Shown here piece by piece: positions 11,617-24,072 of a DNA stretch of 64,000 nucleotides. This DNA comes from Limnoperna fortunei. Its lineage: Eukaryota; Mollusca; Bivalvia; Mytilida; Modiolidae. The stretch spans positions 54,006,648 to 54,070,647 of the forward strand of contig OX104115.1 in the NCBI GenBank assembly GCA_944474755.1. The letters are read 5' to 3'. Every line of letters begins with the position of its first letter. Position 1 is the stretch's first letter. Made by a program: the position numbers and the translations under genes. The notes below the pieces were generated by a model. It had not been told where the DNA came from. It ran no database searches and saw nothing but the letters and a program-made list of their open reading frames with translations.

Positions 11617-13285
11617 TACCAACGTAAACGTCAGCGTCAAAACGGTGTATTCAAACGACGTCATGACGTCATTAATATTCATGACCTGATCACGTGGTTT
11701 TATCTCATGAATAAAATGATCGATATTTCTCCATATGGTTTATGCCGTTCACACGATGTTAAAAGACGTTGCGTAAAGGAAAGTGCCCTAAATAAAATCA
11801 CGTGATCCCATAAATCACATGATAAGATACATCTAACTACCTATCTTGAAAACGGCGTATTATCGCCCATTATTATAGCACAACCAGAAAGTCAGATTAG
11901 GGCCGAAAAAGCGTAAAGATCTTAGTTCTTTTATAATTGTCAAAAGTTCAATTTGAATCACTGAATAAGACTAAATTTGCTGTTGTATGCGTCCTGTAAC
12001 ATACAAACTCCAAATGTAGTGTACACATTGACCACGAGCCTTTCAGTCATTGTTTTATCATTCCCACCCCTAACGTTGCATTGAAAATAGCATGTTTCAT
12101 GAAATAGACTATAGCTAATTAAAACGTGAATATAAACAATGAATTTTGTAATAATCTATGATTTTATGCAGAATTTATGCGCTTAAAGTAAAATTTGCCT
12201 AATTCAAATGCCAAAAGAAACATGTATAGAATACAATGGACCAATGGCCTTTCTATGTTATTTTCCATATGGGGTACCCCTTTTCGATTATTTTTTCGTT
12301 GAAAGACAAAGTTAATTTAATGTTAAATTAAGAGAGATTATTTATGTTAAAGAATAGGGTGTTTATTTGGTGTTATTAAAAATATAGGTTCGCATTGCTT
12401 TTCTGGCTGAAAAATGAAGGTCAAAAAGGGGGACTCTCATTTTTTTCAAATTTCCTCGAGGTGCCCCTACGTATTCGAAATTTGATTTCTTCCTCCTAAA
12501 TGTGTATAAAACTCCTTTTATGTGTATTTTCATACCAAAGATTGCATTTCTTTCCAAAATATATTTACTTTAACAATCATTATAGATCAATCGCGTTTAA
12601 CCTGACAGTTTTTTCACGCTTTACTTTGTGCTCATAAAATGGCCGAGCCCATACCGTTATGCAATAGTATATTGATACCTATAGAGATATTAAATGGATG
12701 CAGAATTAAGCAAATTGCATACTTTTAGTACTGTTGATTCAATTACAAAACTTGTATGTAGTTAGGCATATACATCGATGTTCCTTTATGCTTAAAGTGT
12801 CGTTTTTTAAAGGCCACCCCTAGAAAAAAAGGCGCGTTTTTGCAAGTAGTTTTTTTCCTCTCAGTTTGTGCTGCGCTTCAAAATTGACGTTTTTTTTTAT
12901 CTTTCCTGTTGGTGTTTTTCACATAGCATGTGTAGATGCCTATGTTCGACGACTGTCCTATCTTAATTTTAAATTTTCATTCAGGGTCCACAATTGAACG
13001 AACAAAATGCGGTCTAAATGATCTTCCGAAAATTAACGGTTTTTGAAACAGACTATAACTTGTTCAAAACTGACCTAAATTGCATAGTACAACATTATGG
13101 TTGAATGCTGGACCTTACTTCGGTGATTTGTAAACAGCGTTTCGAAATCGTTTAACATTTGTGAAATACGTCGTTTTCAAGATATAATCGCTCTTGTTAA
13201 AGGAGGTGGAAATTGTAATGCTGATCACGTGACGTCATAAAAAATTTAGGGCACTTTTAGTTAAAACGGCAACATTTGTTACGAA

Positions 13286-14055
13286 ATGGGACGGCGTAAG
13301 AAAGACGATGCAAAACGAAACATGTGCTGTGTTGTGCCGGGGTGCAAAGCCAACACTAAAAATAAATTTATGGAAATGTAGTCAAGCTTTATTCCGTCAT
13401 ATGGAGAAATTATGGTATTTTACCTCATTTACATAATCGCCATATTGGTTTTGACGTTGCTTATATTACGTACATAAGGAAGCGTATGCAAAAATTAAAC
13501 TTTTCAAAAATGTAAACAATCGTTCGCCAAGTTCATTGATACATGGTTAAATACACATCAATAAATGTTTCGGCTGTTCAAAACAATTATTTTCAGCTCT
13601 GTAACATTAGCAAACAAAGTTCCAACCCCATTTGAAAATATGAAGCGTGACGTACTGTCAATATGTAGAAAAATTGATGAAAACATCTTTTTCGCTGTTT
13701 TCATCATCTAAATATAGACATTTTTCAACGTGAAAGTAGAAATACATGGTGTGGAAACGGTACAACCGCCTTAAAGTTTATATTTTTGTATGAGATAATC
13801 AATTTTATAAAGAAAATCATCAAAAAAGTTCCTGAAAGAGTCAAAATACGATATTTTACAGTTTTATACCAACGTAAACGTCAGCGTCAAAACGGTGTAT
13901 TCAAACGACGTCATGACGTCATTAATATTCATGACCTGATCACGTGGTTTTATCTCATGAATAAAATGATCGATATTTCTCCATATGGTTTATGCCGTTC
14001 ACACGATGTTAAAAGACGTTGCGTAAAGGAAAGTGTTCTAAATAAAATCACGTGA
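13286..14055 (+). pseudogene. Array I small gene, unit 4 copy (frameshift and 6-bp insertion)
   Basis: Exon 1 is 13286-13377. The acceptor TTTTCAG is present, so exon 2 would start at 13597, but the same A deletion as in unit 2 breaks the frame, and AAAGTT is inserted near 13773. The downstream part is open from 13786 to the stop at 14055. This copy mixes unit 2 features with the functional acceptor of later units, which suggests gene conversion. Confidence 0.55.
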
Positions 14056-15527
14056 TCCCATAAATCACATGATAAGATACATCTAACTACCTATCTTGAA
14101 AACGGCGTATTATCGCCCATTATTATAGCACAACCAGAAAGTCAGATTAGGGCCGAAGAAACGTAAAGATCATAGATCTTTTATAATTGTCAAAAGTTCA
14201 ATTTGAATCACTGAATAAGACTAAATTTGCTGTTGTATGCGTCCTGTAACATACAAACTCCAAATGTAGTGTACACATTGACCACGAGCCTTTCAGTCAT
14301 TGTTTTATCATTCCCACCCCTAACGTTGCATTGAAAATAGCATGTTTCATGAAATAGACTATAGCTAATTAAAACGTGAATATAAACAATGAATTTTGTA
14401 ATAATCTATGATTTTATGCAGAATTTATGCGCTTAAAGTAAAATTTGCCGAATTCAAATGCCAAAAGAAACAGGTATAGAATACAATGGACCAATGGCCT
14501 TTCTATGTTATTTTCCATATGGGGTACCCCTTTTCGATTATTATTTCGTTGAAAGACAAAGTTAATTTAATGTTAAATTAAGAGAGATTATTTATGTTAA
14601 AGAATAGGGTGTTTATTTGGTGTTATTAAAAATATAGGTTCGCATTGCTTTTCTGGCTGAAAAATGAAGGTCAAAAAGGGGGACTCATTTTTTTCAAATT
14701 TCCTCGAGGTGCCCCTACGTATTCGAAATTTGATTTCTTCCTCCTAAATGTGTATAAAACTCCTTTTATGTGTATTTTCATACCAAAGATTGCATTTCTT
14801 TCCAAAATATATTTACTTTAACAATCATTATTGACCAATCGCGTTTAACCTGACAGTTTTTTCACGCTTGACTTTGTGCTCATAAAATGGCCGCGCCCAT
14901 ACCGTTATTCAATAGTATATTGATACCTATAGAGGTATTAAATGGATGCAGAATTAAGCAAATTGCATACCATTAGTACTGTTGATTCAATTACAAAACT
15001 TGTATGTAGTTAGGCATATACATCGATGTTCCTTTATGCTTTAAGTGCCGTTTTTTAAAGGCCACCCCTAGAAAAAAGGCGTTTTTGCAAGTAGTTTTTT
15101 TCTCCTCAGTTTGTGCTGCGCTTCAAAATTGACGTTTTTTAATCTTTCCTGTTGGTGTTTTTCACATAGCATGTGTAGATGCCTATGTTCGACGACTGTC
15201 CTATCTTAATTTTAAATTTTCATTCAGGGTCCACAATTGAACGAACAAAATGCGGTCTAAATGATCTTCCGAAAATTAACGGTTTTTGAAACAGACTATA
15301 ACTTGTTCAAAACTGACCTAAATTTCATAGTACAACATTATGGTTGAATGCTGGACCTTACTTCGGTGATTTGTAAACAGCGTTTCGAAATCGTTTAACA
15401 TTTGTGAAATACGTCGTTTTCAAGATATAATCGCTCTCGTTAAAGGAGGTGGAAATTGTAATGCTGATCACGTGACGTCAGAAAAAATTTAGGGCACTTT
15501 CAGTTAAAACGGCAACATTTGTTACGA

Positions 15528-16292
15528 ATGGGACGGCGTAAGAAAGACGATGCAAAACGAAACATGTGCTGTGTTGTGCCGGGGTGCAAAGCCAACACTA
15601 AAAATAAATTTATGGAAATGTAATCAAGCTTTATTCCGTCATATGGAGAAATTATGGTATTTTACCTCATTTACATAATCGCCATATTGGTTTTGACGTT
15701 GCTTATATTACGTACATAAGGAAGCGTATGCAAAAATTAAACTTTTCAAAAATGTAAACAATCGTTCGCCAAGTTCATTGATACATGGTTAAATACACAT
15801 CAATAAATGTTTCGGCTGTTCAAAACAATTATTTTCAGCTCTGTAACATTAGCAAACAAAGTTCCAACACAATTTGAAAATATGAAGCGTGACGTACTTT
15901 CAATATGTAGAAAAATTGATGAAAAACATCTTTTTCGCTGTTTTCATCATCTAAATATAGACATTTTTCAACGTGAAAGTAGAAATACATGGTATGGAAA
16001 CGGTACAACCGCCTTTGTATTTTTGTATGAGATAATCAATTTTATAAAGAAAATCATCAAAAAAGTACCTGAAAGATTCAAAATACGATATTTTACAGTT
16101 TTATACCAACGTAAACGTCAGCGTCAAAACGGTGTATTCAAACGACGTCATGACGTCATTAATATTCATGATCTGATCACGTGGTTTTATTTCATGAATA
16201 AAATGATCGATAGTTCTCCATATGGTTTATGCCGTTCACACGATGTTAAAAGACGTTGCGTAAAGGAAAGTACCCTAAATAAAATCACGTGA
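15528..16292 (+). CDS. Candidate small two-exon gene, array I unit 5 (frame intact)
   Basis: Exon 1, 15528-15619, has 30 codons plus two bases, then GTAATC. Exon 2 starts after TTTTCAG at 15839 and runs to TGA at 16292. The phases fit exactly (92 + 454 = 546 bases, 181 residues). The N-terminus is very basic (MGRRKKDDAKR), followed by CCVVPGCKANTK, which resembles the start of a THAP zinc finger. LANKVPTQFEN at the splice-distal side loosely recalls the AVPTIF box that ends that domain, but the middle of such a domain, with its W and C-x2-H, is absent. The rest is rich in K, R, F and I, with YQRKRQRQN and CRSHDVKRRC near the end. The function is unknown. A shortened transposon DNA-binding protein is possible; splicing is predicted only. 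Confidence 0.45.
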
Positions 16293-17759
16293 TCCCATAA
16301 ATCACATGATAAGATACATCTAACTACCTATCTTGAAAACGGCGTATTATCGCCCATTATTATAGCACAACCAGAAAGTCAGATTAGGGCCGAGAAAACG
16401 TAACGATCTTAGTTCTTTTATAATTGTCAAAAGTTCAATTTGAATCACTGAATAAGACTAAATTTGCTGTTGTATGCGTCCTGTAACATACAAACTCCAA
16501 ATGTAGTGTACACATTGACCACGAGCTTTTCAGTCATTGTTTATCATTCCCACCCCTAACGTTGCATTGAAAATAGCATGTTTCATGAAATAGACTATAG
16601 CTAATTAAAACGTGAATATAAACAATGAATTTTGTAATAATCTATGATTTTATGCAGAATTTATGCGCTTAAAGTAAAATTTGCCGAATTCAAATGCCAA
16701 AAGAAACATGTATAGAATACAATGGACCAATGGCCTTTCTATGTTATTTTCCATATGGGGTACCCCTTTTCGATTATTATTTCGTTGAAAGACAAAGTTA
16801 ATTTAATGTTAAATTAAGAGAGATTATTTATGTTAAAGAATAGGGTGTTTATTTGGTGTTATTAAAAATATAGGTTCGCATTGCTTTTCTGGCTGAAAAA
16901 TGAAGGTCAAAAAGGGGGACTCATTTTTTTCAAATTTCCTCGAGGTGCCCCTACGTATTCGAAATTTGATTTCTTCCTCCTAAATGTGTATAAAACTCCT
17001 TTTATGTGTATTTTCATACCAAAGATTGCATTTCTTTCCAAAATATATTTACTTTAACAATCATTATTGACCAATCGCGTTTAACCTGACAGTTTTTTCA
17101 CGCTTGACTTTGTGCTCATAAAATGGCCGCGCCCATACCGTTATTCAATAGTATATTGATACCTATAGAGGTATTAAATGGATGCAGAATTAAGCAAATT
17201 GCATACCATTAGTACTGTTGATTCAATTACAAAACTTGTATGTAGTTAGGCATATACATCGATGTTCCTTTATGCTTTAAGTGCCGTTTTTTAAAGGCCT
17301 AGAAAAAAGGCGTTTTTGCAAGTAGTTTTTTTCTCCTCAGTTTGTGCTGCGCTTCAAAATTGACGTTTTTTAATCTTTCCTGTTGGTGTTTTTCACATAG
17401 CATGTGTAGATGCCTATGTTCGACGACTGTCCTATCTTAATTTTAAATTTTCATTCAGGGTCCACAATTGAACGAAAAAAATGCGATCTAAATGATCTTC
17501 CGAAAATTAACGGTTTTTGAAACAGACTATAACTTGTTCAAAACTGACCTAAATTTCATAGCACAACATTATGTTTGAATGCTGGACCTTACTTCGGTGA
17601 TTTGTAAACAGCGTTTCGAAATCGTTTAACATTTGTGAAATACGTCGTTTTCAAGATATAATCGCTCTCGTTAAAGGAGGTGGAAATTGTAATGCTGATC
17701 ACGTGACGTCATAAAAAATTTAGGGCACATTTAGTTAAAACGGCAACATTTGTTACGAA

Positions 17760-18407
17760 ATGGGACGGCGTAAGAAAGACGATGCAAAACGAAACATGTG
17801 CTGTGTTGTGCCGGGGTGCAAAGCCAACACTAAAAATAAATTTATGGAAATGTAGTCAAGCTTTATTCCGTCATATGGAGAAATTATGGTATTTTACCTC
17901 ATTTACATAATCGCCATATTGGTTTTGACGTTGCTTATATTACGTACATAAGGAAGCGTATGCAAAAATTAAACTTTTCAAAAATGTAAACAATCGTTCG
18001 CCAAGTTCATTGATACATGGTTAAATACACATCAATAAATGTTTCGGCTGTTCAAAACAATTATTTTCAGCTCTGTAACATTAGCAAAGAAAGTTCCAAC
18101 CCTATTTGAAAATATGAAGCGTGACGTACTTTCAATATGTAGAAAAATTGATGAAAAACATCTTTTTCGCTGTTTTCATCATCTAAATATAGACATTTTT
18201 CAACGTGAAAGTAGAAATACATGGTATGGAAACGGTACAACCGCCTTTGTATTTTTGTATGAGACAATCAATTTTATAAAGAAAATCATCAAAAAAGTTC
18301 CTGAAAGAGTCAAAATACGATATTTTACAGTTTTATACCAACGTAAACGTCAGCGTCAAACGGTGTATTCAAACGACATCATGACGTCATTAATATTCAT
18401 GACCTGA
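17760..18407 (+). pseudogene. Array I small gene, unit 6 copy (late frameshift)
   Basis: Exon 1 is 17760-17851 and exon 2 starts at 18071 after an intact TTTTCAG. One A is missing in the CAGCGTCAAAAC run near 18356, so the frame changes after QRKRQRQ and ends at 18407. The basic tail and the CRSHDVKRRC segment are lost. Everything upstream matches units 7 and 8 closely. Confidence 0.5.
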
Positions 18408-19930
18408 TCACGTGGTTTTATTTCATGAATAACATGATCGATAGTTCTCCATATGGTTTATGCCGTTCACACGATGTTAAAAGACGTTGCGTAAAGGAAA
18501 GTGCCCTAAATAAAATCACGTGATCCCATAAATCACATGATAAGATACATCTAACTACCTATCTTGAAAACGGCGTATTATCGCCCATTATTATAGCACA
18601 ACCAGAAAGTCAGATTAGGGCCGAAAAAACGTAAAGATCTTAGTTCTTTTATAATTGTCAAAAGTTCAATTTGAATCACTGAATAAGACTAAATTTGCTG
18701 TTGTATGCGTCCTGTAACATACAAACTCCAAATGTAGTGTACACATTGACCACGAGCTTTTCAGTCATTGTTTATCATTCCCACCCCTAACGTTGCATTG
18801 AAAATAGCATGTTTCATGAAATAGACTATAGCTAATTAAAACGTGAATATAAACAATGAATTTTGTAATAATCTATGATTTTATGCAGAATTTATGCGCT
18901 TAAAGTAAAATTTGCCGAATTCAAATGCCAAAAGAAACATGTATAGAATACAATGGACCAATGGCCTTTCTATGTTATTTTCCATATGGGGTACCCCTTT
19001 TCGATTATTATTTCGTTGAAAGACAAAGTTAATTTAATGTTAAATTAAGAGAGATTATTTATGTTAAAGAATAGGGTGTTTATTTGGTGTTATTAAAAAT
19101 ATAGGTTCGCATTGCTTTTCTGGCTGAAAAATGAAGGTCAAAAAGGGGGACTCATTTTTTTCAAATTTCCTCGAGGTGCCCCTACGTATTCGAAATTTGA
19201 TTTCTTCCTCCTAAATGTGTATAAAACTCCTTTTATGTGTATTTTCATACCAAAGATTGCATTTCTTTCCAAAATATATTTACTTTAACAATCATTATTG
19301 ACCAATCGCGTTTAACCTGACACTTTTTTCACGCTTTACTTTGTGCTCATAAAATGGCCGCGCCCATACCGTTATGCAATAGTATATTGATACCTACGGA
19401 GATATTAAATGGATGCAGAATTAAGCAAATTGCATACCTTTAGTACTGTTGATTCAATTACAAAAGTTGTATGTAGTTAGGCATATACATCGAGGTTCCT
19501 TTATGCTTTAAGTGCCGTTTTTTAAAGGCCTAGAAAAAAGGCTCGTTTTTGCAAGTAGTTTTTTTCTCCTCAGTTTGTGCTGCGCTTCAAAATTGACGTT
19601 TTTTTTATCTTTCCTGTTGGTGTTTTTCACATAGCATGTGTAGATGCCTATGTTCGACGACTGTCCTATCTTAATTTTAAATTTTCATTCAGGGTCCACA
19701 ATTGAACGAACAAAATGCGATCTAAATGATCTTCCGAAAATTAACGGTTTTTGAAACAGACTATAACTTGTTCAAAACTGACCTAAATTTCATAGCACAA
19801 CATTATGTTTGAATGCTGGACCTTACTTCGGTGATTTGTAAACAGCGTTTCGAAATCGTTTAACATTTGTGAAATACGTCGTTTTCAAGATATAATCGCT
19901 CTCGTTAAAGGAGGTGGAAATTGTAATGCT

Positions 19931-20760
19931 GATCACGTGACGTCATAAAAAATTTAGGGCACATTTAGTTAAAACGGCAACATTTGTTACGAAATGGGAC
20001 GGCGTAAGAAAGACGATGCAAAACGAAACATGTGCTGTGTTGTGCCGGGGTGCAAAGCCAACACTAAAAATAAATTTATGGAAATGTAGTCAAGCTTTAT
20101 TCCGTCATATGGAGAAATTATGGTATTTTACCTCATTTACATAATCGCCATATTGGTTTTGACGTTGCTTATATTACGTACATAAGGAAGCGTATGCAAA
20201 AATTAAACTTTTCAAAAATGTAAACAATCGTTCGCCAAGTTCATTGATACATGGTTAAATACACATCAATAAATGTTTCGGCTGTTCAAAACAATTATTT
20301 TCAGCTCTGTAACATTAGCAAACAAAGTTCCAACCCTATTTGAAAATATGAAGCGTGACGTACTTTCAATATGTAGAAAAATTGATGAAAAACATCTTTT
20401 TCGCTGTTTTCATCATCTAAATATAGACATTTTTCAACGTGAAAGTAGAAATACATGGTATGGAAACGGTACAACCGCCTTTGTATTTTTGTATGAGACA
20501 ATCAATTTTATAAAGAAAATCATCAAAAAAGTTCCTGAAAGAGTCAAAATACGATATTTTACAGTTTTATACCAACGTAAACGTCAGCGTCAAAACGGTG
20601 TATTCAAACGACATCATGACGTCATTAATATTCATGACGTGATCACGTGGTTTTATTTCATGAATAACATGATCGATAGTTCTCCATATGGTTTATGCCG
20701 TTCACACGATGTTAAAAGACGTTGCGTAAAGGAAAGTGCCCTAAATAAAATCACGTGATC
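19931..20760 (+). mobile_element. Inverted-repeat-bounded 830-bp segment within each array I unit (best copy shown)
   Basis: The segment begins GATCACGTGACGTCA and ends TCACGTGATC. The outer ten bases are perfect inverted repeats, and further in TTTAGGGCACnTTT faces AAAGTGCCCTAAA. Equivalent segments lie at 6494-7324, 8742-9570, 10979-11807, 13223-14057, 15466-16294, 17697-18525 and 22170-22999. The candidate gene fills it: its start codon is about 63 bases inside the left end, and its stop TGA lies in the right repeat. This looks like a small transposon that was carried along when the array grew. I see no clear target duplication. An original role as a P-element-like or other DNA transposon is inference. 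Confidence 0.6.
19994..20758 (+). CDS. Candidate small two-exon gene, array I unit 7 (frame intact)
   Basis: Exon 1 is 19994-20085 and exon 2 is 20305-20758, with the same phase-compatible junction as unit 5, giving 181 residues. The N-terminal CCVVPGC motif, the basic YQRKRQRQN stretch and the CRSHDVKRRC tail are all present. Compared with unit 5 the tail reads HDVITWFYFMNNMIDSS. The start lies downstream of the composite CACGTGACGTCA in the left terminal repeat, which could act as a promoter element if the gene is transcribed. The donor GTAGTC is weak. Coding status needs transcript support; retention of the frame alone is modest evidence because the copies are young. Confidence 0.45.
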
Positions 20761-22232
20761 CCATAAATCACATGATAAGATACATCTAACTACCTATCTT
20801 GAAAACGGCGTATTATCGCCCATTATTATAGAACAACCAGAAAGTCAGATTAGGGCCGAAAAAACGTAAAGATCTTAGTTCTTTTATAATTGTCAAAAGT
20901 TCAATTTGAATCACTGAATAAGACTAAATTTGCTGTTGTATGCGTCCTGTAACATACAAACTCCAAATGTAGTGTACACATTGACCACGAGCCTTTCAGT
21001 CATTGTTTATCATTCCCTCCCCTAACGTTGCATTGAAAATAGCATGTTTCATGAAATAGACTATAGCTAATTAAAACGTGAATATAAACAATGAATTTTG
21101 TAATAATCTATGATTTTATGCAGAATTTATGCGCTTAAAGTAAAATTTGCCGAATTCAAATGCCAAAAGAAACATGTATAGAATACAATGGACCAATGGC
21201 CTTTCTATGTTATTTTCCATATGGGGTACCCCTTTTCGATTATTATTTCGTTGAAAGACAAAGTTAATTTAATGTTAAATTAAGAGAGATTATTTATGTT
21301 AAAGAATAGGGTGTTTATTTGGTGTTATTAAAAATATAGGTTCGCATTGCTTTTCTGGCTGCAAAATGAAGGTCAAAAAGGGGCACTCTCATTTTTTTCA
21401 AATTTCCTAGAGGTGCCCCTACGTATTCGAAATTTGATTTCTTCCTCCTAAATGTGTATGAAACTCCTTTTATGTGTATTTTCATACCAAAGATTGCATT
21501 TCTTTCCAAAATATATTTACTTTAACAATCATTATTGACCAATCGCGTTTAACCTGACAGTTTTTTCACGCTTTACTTTGTGCTCATAAAATGGCCGCGC
21601 CCATACCGTTATGCAATAGTATATTGATACCTATAGAGATATTAAATGGATGCAGAATTAAGCAAATTTCCTACCTTTAGTAATGTTGCTTCAATTACAA
21701 ATTTTGTATGTAGTTAGGTATATACATCGATGTTCCTTTATGCTTTAAGTGCCGTTTTTTAAAGGCCACCCCTAGAAAAAAAGGCGCGTTTTTGCAAGTA
21801 GTTTTTCTCCTCAGTTTGTGCTGCGCTTCAAAATTGACTTTTTTTATCTTTCCTGTTGGTGTTTTTCACATAGCATGTGTAGATGCCTATGTTCGACGAC
21901 TGTCCTATCTTAATTTTAAATTTTCATTCAGGGTCCACAATTGAACGAACAAAATGCGGTCTAAATGATCTTCCGAAAATTAACGGTTTTTGAAACAGAC
22001 TATAACTTGTTCAAAACTGACCTAAATTTCATAGTACAACATTATGGTTGAATGCTGGACCTTACTTCGGTGATTTGTAAACAGCGTTTAGAAATCGTTT
22101 AACATTTGTGAAATACGTCGTTTTCAAGATATAATCGCTCTCGTTAAAGGAGGTGGAAATTGTAATGCTGATCACGTGACGTCATAAAAAATTTAGGGCA
22201 CATTTAGTTAAAACGGCAACATTTGTTACGAA

Positions 22233-22997
22233 ATGGGACGGCGTAAGAAAGACGATGCAAAACGAAACATGTTCTGTGTTGTGCCGGGGTGCAAAGCCAA
22301 CACTAAAAATAAATTTATGGAAATGTAGTCAAGCTTTATTCCGTCATATGGAGAAATTATGGTATTTTACCTCATTTACATAATCGCCATATTGGTTTTG
22401 ACGTTGCTTATATTACGTACATAAGGAAGCGTATGCAAAAATTAAACTTTTCAAAAATGTAAACAATCGTTCGCCAAGTTCATTGATACATGGTTAAATA
22501 CACATCAATAAATGTTTCGGCTGTTCAAAACAATTATTTTCAGCTCTGTAACATTAGCAAACAAAGTTCCAACCCTATTTGAAAATATGAAGCGTGACGT
22601 ACTTTCAATATGTAGAAAAATTGATGAAAAACATCTTTTTCGCTGTTTTCGTCATCTAAATATAGACATTTTTCAACGTGAAAGTAGAAATACATGGTAT
22701 GGAAACGGTACAACCGCCTTTGTATTTTTGTATGAGACAATCAATTTTATAAAGAAAATCATCAAAAAAGTTCCTGAAAGAGTCAAAATACGATATTTTA
22801 CAGTTTTATACCAACGTAAACGTCAGCGTCAAAACGGTGTATTCAAACGACATCATGACGTCATTAATATTCATGACGTGATCACGTGGTTTTATTTCAT
22901 GAATAACATGATCGATAGTTCTCCATATGGTTTATGCCGTTCACACGATGTTAAAAGACGTTGCGTAAAGGAAAGTGCCCTAAATAAAATCACGTGA
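22233..22997 (+). CDS. Candidate small two-exon gene, array I unit 8 (frame intact, one motif cysteine changed)
   Basis: Exons are 22233-22324 and 22544-22997, again 181 residues with matching phase. Two changes stand out against unit 7: the first cysteine of CCVVPGC is phenylalanine (FCVVPGC), and HHLNID becomes RHLNID. If the zinc pair uses the second and third cysteines, the motif survives. Units 7 and 8 otherwise share private variants (for example GAACAACCAG downstream), so this pair arose by a recent duplication. Confidence 0.42.
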
Positions 22998-23419
22998 TCC
23001 CATAAATCACATAATAAGATACATCTAACTACCTATCTTGAAAACGGCGTATTATCGCCCATTATTATAGAACAACCAGAAAGTCAGATTAGGGCCGAAA
23101 AAACGTAAAGATCTTAGTTCTTTTATAATTGTCAAAAGTTCAATTTGAATCACTGAATAAGACTAAATTTGCTGTTGTATGCGTCCTGTAACATACAAAC
23201 TCCAAATGTAGTGTACACATTGACCACGAGCCTTTCAGTCATTGTTTATCATTCCCTCCCCTAACGTTGCATTGAAAATAGCATGTTTCATGAAATAGAC
23301 TATAGCTAATTAAAACGTGAATATAAACAATGAATTTTGTAATAATCTATGATTTTATGCAGAATTTATGCGCTTAAAGTAAAATTTGCCGAATTCAAAT
23401 GCCAAAAGAAACATGTATA

Positions 23420-23869
23420 GAATACAATGGACCAATGGCCTTTCTATGTTATTTTCCATATGGGGTACCCCTTTTCGATTATTATTTCGTTGAAAGACAA
23501 AGTTAATTTAATGTTAAATTAAGAGAGATTATTTATGTTAAAGAATAGGGTGTTTATTTGGTGTTATTAAAAATATAGGTTCGCATTGCTTTTCTGGCTG
23601 AAAAATGAAGGTCAAAAAGGGGCACTCTCATTTTTTTCAAATTTCCTAGAGGTGCCCCTACGTATTCGAAATTTGATTTCTTCCTCCTAAATGTGTATAA
23701 AACTCCTTTTATGTGTATTTTCATACCAAAGATTGCATTTCTTTCCAAAATATATTTACTTTAACAATCATTATTGACCAATCGCGTTTAATTTGACAGT
23801 TTTTTCACGCTTGACTTTGTGCTCATAAAATGGCCGCGCCCATACCGTTATGCAATAGTACATTGATAC
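23420..23869. repeat. Partial ninth unit of array I
   Basis: The first 450 bases of a unit are present, ending at ATTGATACCT, after which unrelated AT-rich sequence follows. It shares TTTCCTAGAGG with unit 8, where older units have TTTCCTCGAGG. It marks the right-hand end of the array. Confidence 0.9.
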
Positions 23870-24072
23870 CTGAAGCAAACACAATATTTTGTTTTAAAAT
23901 GCAATAAAATATATATTGAAGGAATAAATTATTAATTATAATTTTATAATAAGCTTAATGAAAATTTAATGTTCAAGAATTAATATCTGATGAAAACTGA
24001 GACTGATTTTTATAAATATTCTAATGTTTTGAGTTAGTCAGAATTAATAGAATAGTAATAGAATTTATTTTT
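23870..24072. other. AT-rich spacer right of array I
   Basis: This strongly AT-rich sequence has no gene. It probably includes the 3' flank of the degraded transposase that ends at 24073 on the minus strand. Confidence 0.5.

Larger units (their letters stand above)
5503..23869. repeat. Array I: tandem repeat of about 2.24 kb, eight full units plus a partial unit
   Basis: The anchor GAATACAATGGACCAATGG recurs at 5503, 7746, 9992, 12229, 14479, 16715, 18946, 21181 and 23420, spacings of 2231-2250 bases. The ninth unit stops at about 23869, where the sequence departs after ATTGATACCT. Each unit has a first half without a convincing gene and a second half with an 830-bp inverted-repeat-bounded segment and a small candidate gene. 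The first half contains the inverted repeat AATTTAATGTTAAATT. Variants shared between alternate units show that a dimer was duplicated. Units 7 and 8 share private variants and look like the youngest pair. Confidence 0.97.

Noticed and set aside
18067..18267. 66-codon minus-strand frame in array I (also 20301, 22540)
   Set aside because: It is antisense to exon 2 of the plus-strand candidate gene and shows no motif of its own.
5503..23869. Array I as a centromeric satellite
   Set aside because: The unit is long, contains a gene-like segment and occurs in only about eight copies next to single-copy DNA. Nothing here points to a centromere.
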